A stretch of DNA of 64,000 nt from an uncultured Flavobacteriales bacterium (GTDB lineage: Bacteria > Bacteroidota > Bacteroidia > Flavobacteriales_E > Vicingaceae): positions 124,001-188,000 of the forward strand of contig CALCHN010000042.1 in assembly GCA_937901255.1 (NCBI GenBank), read 5' to 3'. Below are positions 33,474-42,494 of the stretch, in pieces. Numbering within the stretch: the stretch's first letter is position 1; each line of letters opens with the position of its first letter. A program made the position numbers and the translations under genes. The notes beneath the pieces were generated by a model. The model was not told where the DNA came from. It made no database searches and saw only the letters and a program-made list of their open reading frames with translations.

Positions 33474-34979
33474 GATTAAAGGGCTTATACATACACTCAT
33501 GTCTAACTTAACAACAAACACATCAAAGCCACCAACTGTTGTTAGGTTATAAGTTCCTGCTCCTGGATCGAAATCGCCTGTGTCTGCAAAAAATCCTGCA
33601 ACATAGCAATTTTCATTTCCATCAATTGCTAAAGAGTAAGCCCTGTCTCTCCCTATGCCGCCCATTCGTGCAGCACATAGAAAATTTCCATTTGCATCCA
33701 ATTTGCTAACAAAAACATCGTCATCTCCTGCTGAGGTAAGGTTGTAAATTCCCGTTCCGGGGTCAAAATCAACAGTATTTTGAAAACGTCCGGATGTATA
33801 AACATTTCCTACAGCATCAACCGCAATTGATCGACCATAATCAGCATAATCATTACCTGTCCCCCCCATGCGTCTTGCCCATACAAAATTTCCGTTTGCG
33901 TCTAACTTGCTTACAAAAATGTCATGACTTCCGGCTGATGTAAGGTTATAAACTCCTGGACCTGGATCAAAATCAGCAGCATGAGTACCTTGCAGCAAAA
34001 AACGTCCTGTAGTATATATATTTCCGGCAGCGTCAATAGCTATGGACTCACCATAATCAGAACTAACACCTCCCATCTGTTTTACCCAAATAAAATTACC
34101 GTTAGCATCTAATTTTAATACAAAAATATCAGGAGCACCAAATGAAACAAGTGTATGAACTCCTGGTCCTGGATCAAAATCGGCTGTATAATTAAACCAT
34201 CCTGTAACGTAAACATTTCCATTAGCATCAACAACTACAGACCTTCCGTAATCATTGGCTGTCGAAGGCCCTCCTCCTCCCATGCTTTTCGCCCATACAA
34301 AATTTCCATTGGCATCTAACTTACTTACAAAAATATCTTCACTTCCTGCGGAAGTAAGGTTATACACCCCAGGTCCTGGATCAAAATCGCCTGTACCATC
34401 AAAGTCGCCAGTTGTATAAACATTTCCAAGATTGTCAACGGTAATGCACCAACCTCTATCGTGTTGACTTGCTGTGGTATTAGGACCTCCCATACTTTTT
34501 GCCCATACAAAATTTCCATTAACATCTAATTTACTTATAAAAACATCTCCGTTTCCAGCAGATGTAAGATTAAAAACTCCTCCCCCTGGATCAAAGTCAC
34601 CTATTCCTCTATAAGTACCTGTGGTGTATACATTACCATTATTATCTAAGGCTAATGAGTATCCTTGAATACTAGTTGCTCCATTACCAAGTTGTTTTGC
34701 CCAAATGAAGTTTCCATTAGCATCTAATTTAGAAATAAATACTGCCCCATTTGTAGCGCTTAAATTAAATACTCCTGAACCAGGGTCGAAATCTGTCGTT
34801 CCGCCAAAGTTTCCTATGGTGTAAACATTCCCGGAGGCATCAACAGCAACAGAATGTCCTCTTTCTTGTCCTGTTCCTCCAAATTGATTTGCCCAAATGA
34901 GTGTAGGTTGTGCTTGAAACTTTAATAATAAAAGAATCATACTTATCAAAAAAGTGGTTATATAATTATAATTTTTCAT
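32274..34979 (-). CDS. T9SS type B surface protein with SBBP-like beta-propeller repeats, paralogue A
   Basis: 901 residues. The signal peptide (1-23, ending FQAQP) is followed by seven repeats of about 58 residues, each with AVDxxGNVYTTGxF...DFDPGxGVYNL...DIFVSKLDANGNFVWAKxMGG. This is the SBBP/beta-propeller type expected to close into a seven-bladed propeller. Then come a PKD-like domain (SITFTDNSVGTITSWNWTFN), three or four cysteine-containing repeats of the CQGDSI...GCDSI type, a second PKD (NNYLWDFGDGLSSTDIHPTH), and a type B sorting domain (IIPNVVTPNNDGKNDYFTLP; IFNRWGQLLYE). It is predicted to be surface-exposed. The C-terminal 400 residues are identical to paralogue B next door. Confidence 0.9.
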   Translation of the reverse strand: MKNYNYITTFLISMILLLLKFQAQPTLIWANQFGGTGQERGHSVAVDASGNVYTIGNFGGTTDFDPGSGVFNLSATNGAVFISKLDANGNFIWAKQLGNGATSIQGYSLALDNNGNVYTTGTYRGIGDFDPGGGVFNLTSAGNGDVFISKLDVNGNFVWAKSMGGPNTTASQHDRGWCITVDNLGNVYTTGDFDGTGDFDPGPGVYNLTSAGSEDIFVSKLDANGNFVWAKSMGGGGPSTANDYGRSVVVDANGNVYVTGWFNYTADFDPGPGVHTLVSFGAPDIFVLKLDANGNFIWVKQMGGVSSDYGESIAIDAAGNIYTTGRFLLQGTHAADFDPGPGVYNLTSAGSHDIFVSKLDANGNFVWARRMGGTGNDYADYGRSIAVDAVGNVYTSGRFQNTVDFDPGTGIYNLTSAGDDDVFVSKLDANGNFLCAARMGGIGRDRAYSLAIDGNENCYVAGFFADTGDFDPGAGTYNLTTVGGFDVFVVKLDMSVCISPLIASFIPSTTTICEGDSITFTDNSVGTITSWNWTFNGGTPATANTQGAHTVTFNSSGTFNITLQVGDGVDTDDTTIVVTVNPTSTSTQNITICQGDSIMVGSNSYYTSGSFVDTLTNILGCDSIVTTNLIVNPNVTSNIIVNACQGDSVFIGGAWQTTAGVFYDTLVSISNCDSIIASSLVYNSNFFDTVTVVICQGDSIFVGGNYQSSSGIYTDTLASQNGCDSIIQTTLTITSIPIADFEVENISFSCEGTEVEFVNKSSAGNNYLWDFGDGLSSTDIHPTHLYLTSESYNVVLTVDNNICSNSFNDNLVIKELDLIIPNVVTPNNDGKNDYFTLPLATELEECSSYKIFNRWGQLLYESKSTEVWDTKTKSGELVPQGTYFYIVEIGNTIYKGTFTIL

Positions 34980-35002
34980 GATTCTAATAAATTTAAAAAA
35001 GA

Positions 35003-36202
35003 TTAAAGAATAGTAAAAGTTCCTTTGTAAATGGTATTTCCTATTTCAACTATGTAGAAATAAGTTCCTTGAGGAACCAATTCTCCTGATTTTGTTTTAG
35101 TATCCCATACTTCTGTGGATTTGCTTTCGTAAAGTAGCTGTCCCCAACGATTAAATATTTTGTAACTTGAACATTCTTCTAATTCTGTAGCAAGAGGTAA
35201 GGTAAAATAATCGTTTTTACCATCATTATTAGGAGTTACAACATTAGGAATGATTAAATCCAGCTCTTTAATTACCAAGTTATCATTAAAGCTATTAGAA
35301 CAAATATTATTATCAACAGTTAAAACCACGTTGTAACTTTCTGATGTAAGATATAAATGAGTTGGATGTATATCAGTTGAACTAAGACCATCCCCAAAAT
35401 CCCAGAGATAATTGTTTCCCGCACTAGATTTATTAACAAACTCTACTTCTGTTCCTTCACAACTAAAAGAGATATTTTCAACCTCAAAATCTGCAATAGG
35501 AATTGAAGTTATCGTTAAAGTAGTTTGAATAATACTGTCACAGCCGTTTTGTGAAGCTAAAGTATCGGTATATATTCCCGAGGAACTTTGGTAATTACCA
35601 CCAACAAAAATGCTATCCCCTTGACAAATAACTACCGTTACTGTATCGAAAAAATTACTGTTATAAACCAATGAAGAGGCTATTATACTATCGCAATTAG
35701 AAATGGATACCAATGTATCATAAAAGACACCAGCAGTTGTTTGCCAAGCTCCACCAATAAAGACACTATCACCTTGACAAGCATTTACAATTATGTTGCT
35801 AGTTACGTTTGGATTAACAATAAGATTAGTAGTAACAATACTATCGCAACCGAGAATATTGGTTAGCGTATCTACAAAAGAACCAGATGTATAGTATGAA
35901 TTTGACCCAACCATTATGCTATCACCCTGACAGATTGTTATATTTTGAGTACTAGTTGAAGTTGGGTTTACCGTAACAACGATTGTTGTATCATCAGTAT
36001 CCACCCCATCACCTACTTGCAATGTTATGTTAAATGTACCCGAGGAATTAAAAGTAACCGTATGTGCTCCTTGTGTGTTTGCTGTAGCAGGTGTACCACC
36101 ATTAAAAGTCCAGTTCCAAGAAGTAATAGTTCCTACACTATTATCTGTAAAAGTAATACTATCTCCTTCACATATTGTTGTTGTTGATGGTATGAAAGAT
36201 GC
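35003..36202. repeat. 1.2-kb duplicated block, copy 2
   Basis: The second copy of the block at 32274-33473, encoding the C-terminal PKD, cysteine-repeat and type B sorting region of the adjacent paralogue. No mismatch was seen on reading. Divergence begins at 36203. Confidence 0.85.
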
Positions 36203-37684
36203 AGTTAAAGAGGGGCACATTTTTACTTTAACTATAAAAATATCACTACTTATCGCAGAAGTGAGATTGTAGTTCCCCATACTGGGGTCAAAGTCGGCTG
36301 TGCCTTGAAAATATCCAGTTATATATACATTTTCAGAAGCATCAACGGCTATAAAATGACTTCGCTCATGACCTGCTCCCCCCATACTTGCTGCACACAA
36401 AAAATTACCATTAGCATCTAACTTGCTTACAAAAATATCATGTCCTCCATTCGTAGCATTTAAATTAAATACTCCTGGTCCTGGATCAAAATCAGCTACC
36501 CCATTACAGTAACCGGTTGTATAGATATATTCATTAGCATCTATGGCGATAGAATAAGCGAGCTCATTGGTTGTTCCTCCCATTTGTTTTGCCCATATAA
36601 AATTGCCATTGGGGTCTAGTTTACTCACGAAAACATCTTGCCCTCCTGCAGAAGTAAGGCTATAAACTCCTAGTCCTGGATCAAAGTCAACTGTTCCAGC
36701 AAAATTTCCTGTAGTATATACATTCCCACTAATATCAAGGGCTATTGAAAAACTTCGGCTACTGCCACCACTTCCCATTTGTTTTGCCCATAGGAAATTT
36801 CCGTTAGGATCTAGCTTACTTATAAAAATATCATTGCCAACTACAGCAGTGAGGTTATACACTCCAGCTCCTGGATCAAAATCGGCTGTATTTTGAAAAT
36901 ATCCAGTTGTATATACATCTCCATTAGCATCAACGGCTATGGAATTACTCCAATTACTGTTAGTCCCTTCTAATTGTTTTGCCCACAGGAAATTTCCGTT
37001 GGCGTCTAGTTTACTCACAAAAATATCTTGCCCTCCAGCGGAAGTGAGGTTATAAATTCCTGGTCCCGGATCAAAGTCGGCTGTGCTTTGGAAAATACCA
37101 GTTGTATAGATGTTTCCGTTAGTGTCAAGGACTATAGAATTACTTCGGCTACTGCCACCACTTCCCATTTGTTTTGCCCATAGGAAATTTCCGTTAGGAT
37201 CTAGCTTACTTATAAAAATATCATTGCCAACTACAGCAGTGAGGTTATAGACTCCAGCTCCTGGATCAAAATCTACTGTATTTCTAAAAATGCCAGTTGT
37301 ATAAATATTTCCGCTAGTGTCAACAGTTATAGATATGCCTTGATCATTATCTGTTCCTCCCATTTGTTTTGCCCATAGGAAATTACCGTTGGGATCCAGT
37401 TTGCTCACAAAAATATCTTGCCCTCCAGTAGAAGTGAGGTTATACACTCCTGCTCCTGGATCAAAGTCGGCTGTCGCTTCAAACGTTCCAGTAGTATAAA
37501 CATTTCCATTGGCATCGACAGCTATAGACCAACCCTTATCTCCGTTTGCACCCAGAGTACCCCCATTACTGTTTGTACCTTCTATTTGTTTTGCCCAATC
37601 GAGTGTGGGTTGTGCTTGAGACTTTAGTAATAAAAGAATCATACTTATCAAAAAGATTGTTATATGGCTATAATTTATCATCAT
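35003..37684 (-). CDS. T9SS type B surface protein with SBBP-like beta-propeller repeats, paralogue B
   Basis: 893 residues. It has the same architecture as the preceding paralogue: signal peptide (ending SQAQP), seven DFDPG-type blades, PKD, cysteine repeats, PKD and type B sorting domain. The propeller half has diverged, and two of its blades are themselves a recent internal duplication: 36752-36883 and 37142-37273 match over 132 bp with one visible mismatch. The 24-bp gap to paralogue A and the common strand suggest one transcript. Variable propellers joined to an identical cell-surface anchor would give two surface proteins with different binding faces; this last point is inference. Confidence 0.9.
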   Translation of the reverse strand: MMINYSHITIFLISMILLLLKSQAQPTLDWAKQIEGTNSNGGTLGANGDKGWSIAVDANGNVYTTGTFEATADFDPGAGVYNLTSTGGQDIFVSKLDPNGNFLWAKQMGGTDNDQGISITVDTSGNIYTTGIFRNTVDFDPGAGVYNLTAVVGNDIFISKLDPNGNFLWAKQMGSGGSSRSNSIVLDTNGNIYTTGIFQSTADFDPGPGIYNLTSAGGQDIFVSKLDANGNFLWAKQLEGTNSNWSNSIAVDANGDVYTTGYFQNTADFDPGAGVYNLTAVVGNDIFISKLDPNGNFLWAKQMGSGGSSRSFSIALDISGNVYTTGNFAGTVDFDPGLGVYSLTSAGGQDVFVSKLDPNGNFIWAKQMGGTTNELAYSIAIDANEYIYTTGYCNGVADFDPGPGVFNLNATNGGHDIFVSKLDANGNFLCAASMGGAGHERSHFIAVDASENVYITGYFQGTADFDPSMGNYNLTSAISSDIFIVKVKMCPSLTASFIPSTTTICEGDSITFTDNSVGTITSWNWTFNGGTPATANTQGAHTVTFNSSGTFNITLQVGDGVDTDDTTIVVTVNPTSTSTQNITICQGDSIMVGSNSYYTSGSFVDTLTNILGCDSIVTTNLIVNPNVTSNIIVNACQGDSVFIGGAWQTTAGVFYDTLVSISNCDSIIASSLVYNSNFFDTVTVVICQGDSIFVGGNYQSSSGIYTDTLASQNGCDSIIQTTLTITSIPIADFEVENISFSCEGTEVEFVNKSSAGNNYLWDFGDGLSSTDIHPTHLYLTSESYNVVLTVDNNICSNSFNDNLVIKELDLIIPNVVTPNNDGKNDYFTLPLATELEECSSYKIFNRWGQLLYESKSTEVWDTKTKSGELVPQGTYFYIVEIGNTIYKGTFTIL
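36752..37273. repeat. Internal blade duplication (two 132-bp copies)
   Basis: Copies at 36752-36883 and 37142-37273 (offset 390 bp) differ at one visible position. Each encodes one propeller blade with GAGVYNLTAVVGNDIFISKL. The 390-bp offset equals about two blades, so a two-blade unit was probably copied. Confidence 0.8.
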
Positions 37685-37716
37685 TTAGTTAACAAATGGT
37701 TGATTGTATGTTCAAC

Positions 37717-37752
37717 TTATTTAATAAGTTAAGATTATTTAATAAGTTAAGA
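37717..37752. repeat. 18-bp perfect tandem repeat
   Basis: The unit TTATTTAATAAGTTAAGA occurs twice head to tail in the 229-bp AT-rich gap between divergent genes. Each copy has partial dyad symmetry (TTATTTAATAA), so it may serve as a regulator site. The remainder of the gap shows nothing else clear. Confidence 0.7.
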
Positions 37753-37913
37753 GAATATAAGATTAAACATTTATTATGTTTTATGAGGAGATTTAAATTA
37801 CATTTGTAGTGATAAATTACGTTTTGAAATAATAAATAAATACAATAAAATATTAATAATCAATAAATAATGATTAAAATAAATTGTTTTTTGAAAATAT
37901 ATAAGTGTAATAT

Positions 37914-39434
37914 ATGAAACCTACTTCCGAAACGTTATTTCAATTGGTTCATTCATTGAATAAGAATGAAAAGGGGTATTTTGTAAAATGGGCAAGTCAA
38001 TTTAAACAAAATAGAGATGCTGATTATATTATTCTGTTCAAAGAAATAGGGGAGTCAGATAGGTATAATGAAGATCAATTGAAAGAAATAATGATTAAAA
38101 AAGGAGCTAGAACAGTATTTAGCTCATTAAAAAAATATTTATACGATCAATTGTTGTTGTGTTTGACGGAATATCATAAGCGTAATAACACAGAAATTCA
38201 GCTTTATGTAGCACTATCAAAAATTGAAATGTTATATCAAAAAGGGTTGTATAAGGCTTGTTATAGTTTAATTTGTCAAACAGAAAAAAAATGCACTGAT
38301 TTATCATTACTGTTTAAGCTTAATGTCATAAAAAATGAATTAGGCAGATTCATTCAAATCAATGGATTTCTACAAGATAATATTGGAAGAAAAATTATAA
38401 TCCAAGAACAGCTTATTTATTTTACAAGTATAATTAATTCTTTTCTTAATTCTAGTAGAAGTCTAAGAACTGTTGAGGAAAAAGAACAGATTTTTACAAT
38501 AAAGAAAAAAATTAAACAGCTAGATATTGATTTAATAAATGAGGATATCAATTTGAACCTTCAATTCAATAAAGTTAATTTTTTGATATGCTTTATTGAA
38601 GAACAATATTCAATCGGTAATGTATATGCTCAAAATTTAAAACAACTTTTACCTATTCTATTAAAAAGAAAAGAAAATGAGTATAATCCTTACTCTATTA
38701 TAGAAATTTATCACTATATGTTAAGGTCTGCCCGAAGATTATATTCTTTTGAAGACGTTTTCTTAATCATTAAAGAATTACAAAACATTGATATTGAAAA
38801 AATAAAAGTTCCTAAAACCAAAAACTATTTGTGGAACATACTGGCAATATTTAAAACGGATGCTCTACTTTTTACAGGAAATATAGAATCAAGCGTATCT
38901 TATTCTACTCAGGTAATAAAAGATTTTCCTAAATACCAGAAAAATGTAGATGTTATATATGAAATTATACATATAGAAAATCATTTTTTAGCATTGTTTC
39001 TATCATATCAATTTAAAAATGCTGCAAAACTTTCATCTCGATTTTTAATTAAAAATGAGTTAGACAAAAGAAAGGAAACTATTTTGGAATTATGGATATT
39101 ATTAATTGTTTGTAAAATTGAATTAACAGAGTTTGAACAAGCTAAAAAACATTTATATAAACTAGAAGAATATATACAAAATGATAAGACATTAATACAC
39201 AATAATGACATTAAAGAATTTATTCAACTCTTAAACATTTCAATTAAAAGGAGAGCATCATTTATTGAAGTAAAAAGCCCAATAGTTAATCGGTCATTAA
39301 CTACGTTAGAGAAAAAATTAAAAACTAGAAAGTATGAATACTTATGGGGGGTTACCGTTTGGCTTAAAAGCAAAATAGAGGAAACAACAATGGAGCATGC
39401 AATTAAACGATTAAATGAGGTAATAAAGAGTTAG
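37914..39434 (+). CDS. Helical (TPR-like) hypothetical protein
   Basis: 506 residues with no signal peptide. It is predicted to be almost entirely alpha-helical, with repeated antiparallel helix pairs of the TPR or HAT style; for example KACYSLICQTEKKC and ALFLSYQFKNAAKLSSRFL have the A..Y/L spacing. The N-terminus SETLFQLVHSLNKNEKGYF resembles a Bacteroidota-wide family of unknown function. Residues near the start may also form a DNA- or RNA-binding helix bundle (KKGARTVFSSLKKYLYDQL). The gene is transcribed away from the T9SS block and precedes pepA by 83 bp. I assign no function. Confidence 0.72.
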   Translation: MKPTSETLFQLVHSLNKNEKGYFVKWASQFKQNRDADYIILFKEIGESDRYNEDQLKEIMIKKGARTVFSSLKKYLYDQLLLCLTEYHKRNNTEIQLYVALSKIEMLYQKGLYKACYSLICQTEKKCTDLSLLFKLNVIKNELGRFIQINGFLQDNIGRKIIIQEQLIYFTSIINSFLNSSRSLRTVEEKEQIFTIKKKIKQLDIDLINEDINLNLQFNKVNFLICFIEEQYSIGNVYAQNLKQLLPILLKRKENEYNPYSIIEIYHYMLRSARRLYSFEDVFLIIKELQNIDIEKIKVPKTKNYLWNILAIFKTDALLFTGNIESSVSYSTQVIKDFPKYQKNVDVIYEIIHIENHFLALFLSYQFKNAAKLSSRFLIKNELDKRKETILELWILLIVCKIELTEFEQAKKHLYKLEEYIQNDKTLIHNNDIKEFIQLLNISIKRRASFIEVKSPIVNRSLTTLEKKLKTRKYEYLWGVTVWLKSKIEETTMEHAIKRLNEVIKS

Positions 39435-39517
39435 GAATAGTTTTTAATAGAAATTTTATATACCTTCTTAATCGGATAATTCCTAATTTCGCTTTTCAAA
39501 ATTATGATAATAATACG

Positions 39518-40924
39518 ATGGAAATTAAAAAAGCGAGCAAATTAGACCCTAAAGAAAACTTGATTTTTCTTATCACGAATGAAAAAGATTTACCAACAGC
39601 ATCTTTTACAAAAGAAGAGCTTTCTTTTATCAAAAATGAATTAAAAAACGAACAAAAGCAAGTTGAGATTAATAGACTAAACACCTATGTTTTTGTTATT
39701 TTATGTGATAAAGAGAATGATTATAAGTCTGCAGAGAAAATTAGAATTGCAGCAAGTAATTTGCTGACTACGCTTAATAATAAAAAAATGGTATCTGCTA
39801 CAGTTGTAGGAGAAACCAATAAAATCACTCCATTTGTTGAAGGTATTGGCTTAGCCAACTATCAGTTTTTAAAGTATTTTTCCGACAAGAAAATCAATAC
39901 TTTTAATAAGTTAACTTATTATACAGAAAGTAAATCAGACAATATAAAAGAAATTGAAGCTTTAGTGGAAGCTACTAATTTTGCTAAAGACTTAGTGAAT
40001 GAGCCATTGTCTTTTTTAACAGCCACTCAACTATCAAAAGAAATAAAGACTTTAGGTAAAAATTTTGGATTTAAAGTAGAGGTTTTAACAAAAGCTAAGA
40101 TAGAAGCATTAAAAATGGGTGGTTTATTAGCTGTTAATAAAGGAAGTATAGATCCACCAACATTTTCTATTTTAGAATGGAAACCTACTAAAGCAAAAAA
40201 TAAAAAACCTATAGTTTTAGTGGGTAAGGGAGTGGTTTATGATACAGGTGGACTAAGTTTGAAACCTACACCCAATTCTATGGACATGATGAAGTGTGAT
40301 ATGGGTGGAGCAGCTGCTGTTATTGGAGCTATGGTTGCTATCGCTAAAAATAAATTACCTTATCATGTGATTGTTTTGGTTCCTGCTACAGATAACAGAC
40401 CTGGAGGAAATGCTTATGTTCCTGGTGATGTGATTAAAATGTATAACGGAAAAACCGTAGAAGTATTAAATACGGACGCTGAAGGAAGAATGATTTTAGC
40501 AGATGCATTGAGTTATGCCGATAAATACCAACCAGAATTGGTAATTGATGTAGCTACATTAACAGGAGCTGCTGCAGGAGCTATTGGACATTATGGTGTG
40601 GTTGCTATGGGAAATACTCCTGAAATAACGATGAACAAACTAAAAGAAAGCGGCAACAACACATTTGAACGTATAGTTGAATTTCCGTTTTGGGATGAAT
40701 ATAACGAGCAATTAAAATCTTCAATAGCTGATCTTACGAATTTAGGGAATGGAGCAGGAGGAGCAATTACAGCGGGTAAATTTTTAGAGAATTTTACTAA
40801 AGCTCCTTATATTCATTTGGATATTGCCGGACCAGCTTTTATTAAGAAACAAATTAATTATTTATCTCAAGGTGGTACTGGTGTTGGTGTAAGATTGTTA
40901 TATGATTTTGTAAAGAATTATTGA
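39518..40924 (+). CDS. pepA: Leucyl aminopeptidase (peptidase family M17)
   Basis: 468 residues. The N-terminal macro-like domain (about 1-150) precedes the M17 catalytic domain. Metal and catalytic residues are visible in VGKGVVYDTGGLSLKP (Lys and Asp ligands), SMDMMKCDMGGAAAVIGAM (Asp), and the signature NTDAEGRMILADAL (Asp, Glu and Arg). It removes N-terminal residues from peptides in the cytoplasm. Family enzymes are hexameric and use two divalent metals. The start at 39518 follows an AT-rich leader and gives normal family length. Confidence 0.95.
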   Translation: MEIKKASKLDPKENLIFLITNEKDLPTASFTKEELSFIKNELKNEQKQVEINRLNTYVFVILCDKENDYKSAEKIRIAASNLLTTLNNKKMVSATVVGETNKITPFVEGIGLANYQFLKYFSDKKINTFNKLTYYTESKSDNIKEIEALVEATNFAKDLVNEPLSFLTATQLSKEIKTLGKNFGFKVEVLTKAKIEALKMGGLLAVNKGSIDPPTFSILEWKPTKAKNKKPIVLVGKGVVYDTGGLSLKPTPNSMDMMKCDMGGAAAVIGAMVAIAKNKLPYHVIVLVPATDNRPGGNAYVPGDVIKMYNGKTVEVLNTDAEGRMILADALSYADKYQPELVIDVATLTGAAAGAIGHYGVVAMGNTPEITMNKLKESGNNTFERIVEFPFWDEYNEQLKSSIADLTNLGNGAGGAITAGKFLENFTKAPYIHLDIAGPAFIKKQINYLSQGGTGVGVRLLYDFVKNY

Positions 40925-41040
40925 AGAAGTTGGAAGACCGAAGTTGGAAGACCGAAGTTTAACAATTTTGAATAATTATTAATCATGGCTTTGTGTGTTG
41001 GTAACTCCTCCCTTTTGGGGAGGTTGGGTGGGGCTAACTA
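40925..41040. repeat. Intergenic repeat region: 14-bp tandem copies and GC hairpin
   Basis: GAAGTTGGAAGACC occurs twice in tandem (40926-40953), with a partial third copy. It is followed by a GC-rich palindrome around CCTCCCTTTTGGGGAGG (41007-41023), then GTTGGGTGGGGCT. The hairpin stands out in this AT-rich genome. Similar GC-rich palindromic intergenic units are common in Bacteroidota, and it may also act as a terminator for pepA. Confidence 0.55.
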
Positions 41041-41063
41041 TTAACTTATAAACTTAAAAAAAT

Positions 41064-42098
41064 ATGTCAAATAAAATAAAAATAGGAATTAGTATTGGCG
41101 ATATTAATGGTATTGGTTTAGAAGTTATTATCAAAACTTTTATGGACAATAGAATGTTAGATTTTTGTACGCCTATTGTTTATGGTTCTACTAAACTAGC
41201 AAATAATTATAGAAAAACGTTAGAAGTAACAGATTTTGCTTTTAATAAAATCAGTAAAATTGAAGAGGCTTCTCCTAAAAAGACCAATATACTTAGCTGT
41301 TGGACTGAAGAAGTGGAGTTAAATTTTGGTAATCCTACCGAAAATGGAGGAAAATATGCTTTTTTATCGCTTGAGGCTGCTACAATAGATTTGCTTGAAG
41401 GTAAAATTGATGCTTTGGTAACTGCCCCTATCAATAAAGATACTATTCAGTCGGATAATTTTAATTTTAAAGGGCATACAGAGTATTTAGAAGCAAAAGC
41501 TAATGGAGAGTCTATTATGTTGCTTACAAGCGAAAATTTGAAGGTTGGAATTGCTACCAATCACATTCCTGTTTCAAGTGTTGCTTCATCATTAAGTGCT
41601 GACGCTATTTTTTCTAAGCTTAAAACGCTTAATAAGACATTGGTGCAGGATTTTCTATTAACCTCTCCAAAAATTGCTGTATTAGGTTTAAATCCTCATG
41701 CTGGAGATAATGGTTTAATAGGAAGTGAAGAAAAACAAATTATAATTCCTGCTATTAATAATGCAAAAAGTATTGGGATTAATGCTTTTGGACCTTATCC
41801 TGCTGATGGATTTTTTGGTTCAGGAAGTTATAAGAAGTTTGATGCTATTTTAGCAATGTATCACGATCAGGGGTTAATTCCCTTTAAAACCTTGTCGTTT
41901 GGCGAGGGAGTTAATTTTACTGCTGGATTAAACATTATTAGAACTTCTCCAGACCATGGAGTAGCTTATGAAATTGCTGGAAAAAATTTAGCTTCTGAAA
42001 GTTCTTTTAGAACGGCTGTTTATTTAGCGTGTGATATTGCAAAAAATCGTCAATTATCTGAAGAAATTAATAGCGATAAGTTAAAAATCAAGAAATAG
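41064..42098 (+). CDS. pdxA: 4-hydroxythreonine-4-phosphate dehydrogenase
   Basis: 344 residues, normal for PdxA, the NAD-dependent dehydrogenase of the DXP-dependent pyridoxal-5'-phosphate pathway. Motifs: ISIGDINGIGLEVI at the start, VTAPINKDTIQ, FKGHTEYLEA (metal-binding His), LNPHAGDNGLIG, and MYHDQGLIPFKTLSFGEGVN with the second metal His and substrate residues, then TSPDHGVAYEIAGK. All are intact. It is convergent with mnmG; the 395-bp gap between them holds a bidirectional terminator and a parS-bearing inverted repeat. Confidence 0.94.
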   Translation: MSNKIKIGISIGDINGIGLEVIIKTFMDNRMLDFCTPIVYGSTKLANNYRKTLEVTDFAFNKISKIEEASPKKTNILSCWTEEVELNFGNPTENGGKYAFLSLEAATIDLLEGKIDALVTAPINKDTIQSDNFNFKGHTEYLEAKANGESIMLLTSENLKVGIATNHIPVSSVASSLSADAIFSKLKTLNKTLVQDFLLTSPKIAVLGLNPHAGDNGLIGSEEKQIIIPAINNAKSIGINAFGPYPADGFFGSGSYKKFDAILAMYHDQGLIPFKTLSFGEGVNFTAGLNIIRTSPDHGVAYEIAGKNLASESSFRTAVYLACDIAKNRQLSEEINSDKLKIKK

Positions 42099-42333
42099 AT
42101 ATCAAATATCTGATAATCAACCACATTCAAAACAATTGATTTCCTGAATTTTTTTTAAAAATTAATGGTATTACCCTACAAAAGGGTGTTCTTGTTTTAA
42201 ATCGCTTAATTTTAGCTTATTTTAAAAATAGACATTGATTTTCTGTTTCAAAGTTGTTTTTTTGTTTGTTGAACTATTGAAATAGATGTTAAGCTATTTT
42301 TAATAGAATCAATTTTTCTCATGATAGAATAAA

Positions 42334-42364
42334 AAAAGCAGAACTAATTTTTAGTTCTGCTTTT
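42334..42364. terminator. Bidirectional hairpin terminator between pdxA and mnmG
   Basis: A perfect 14-bp stem AAAAGCAGAACTAA / TTAGTTCTGCTTTT with a 3-nt loop, flanked by A and T runs, which suits both convergent genes. The rest of the gap upstream (42099-42333) shows no gene. The parS site begins 2 bp after the hairpin. Confidence 0.85.
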
Positions 42365-42365
42365 A

Positions 42366-42381
42366 TGTTTCACGTGAAACA
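42366..42381. promoter_or_regulatory. ParB-binding parS site 1
   Basis: TGTTTCACGTGAAACA is a perfect 16-bp palindrome identical to the widely conserved bacterial parS consensus (TGTTnCACGTGAAACA). ParB loads here to build the partition complex; such sites cluster near the replication origin. Confidence 0.92.
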
Positions 42382-42472
42382 ACCATAAGAAAAAATGATA
42401 TTTTACAAGAGTAATCCTATAATGGTTGTTACATCTGACTAATAAAAAATACTATAATTAACAGATGAAACA
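42366..42472. repeat. 107-bp inverted repeat, left arm, with parS
   Basis: Starts with the parS sequence and ends with TTAACAGATGAAACA. Its reverse-complement partner is 44373-44479. Both arms have exactly the same length and about 81 percent identity by hand alignment (about 20 mismatches, no gaps). Identity is highest at the two ends. Confidence 0.85.
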
Positions 42473-42494
42473 ATTTATGATTTTGTTTTAAATT

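Noticed and set aside
36752..37273. Repeats in the T9SS proteins considered as a CRISPR-like array
   Set aside because: They are coding beta-propeller blades with protein-level periodicity, not short direct repeats with unique spacers.
40925..41040. Short tandem repeats considered as a mobile element
   Set aside because: No ORF, terminal inverted repeats or target duplication is visible; it is better described as an intergenic repeat.
42099..42494. Region considered as the replication origin (oriC)
   Set aside because: parS sites are present, but I see no cluster of DnaA boxes (TTATCCACA-like), so only origin proximity can be suggested.
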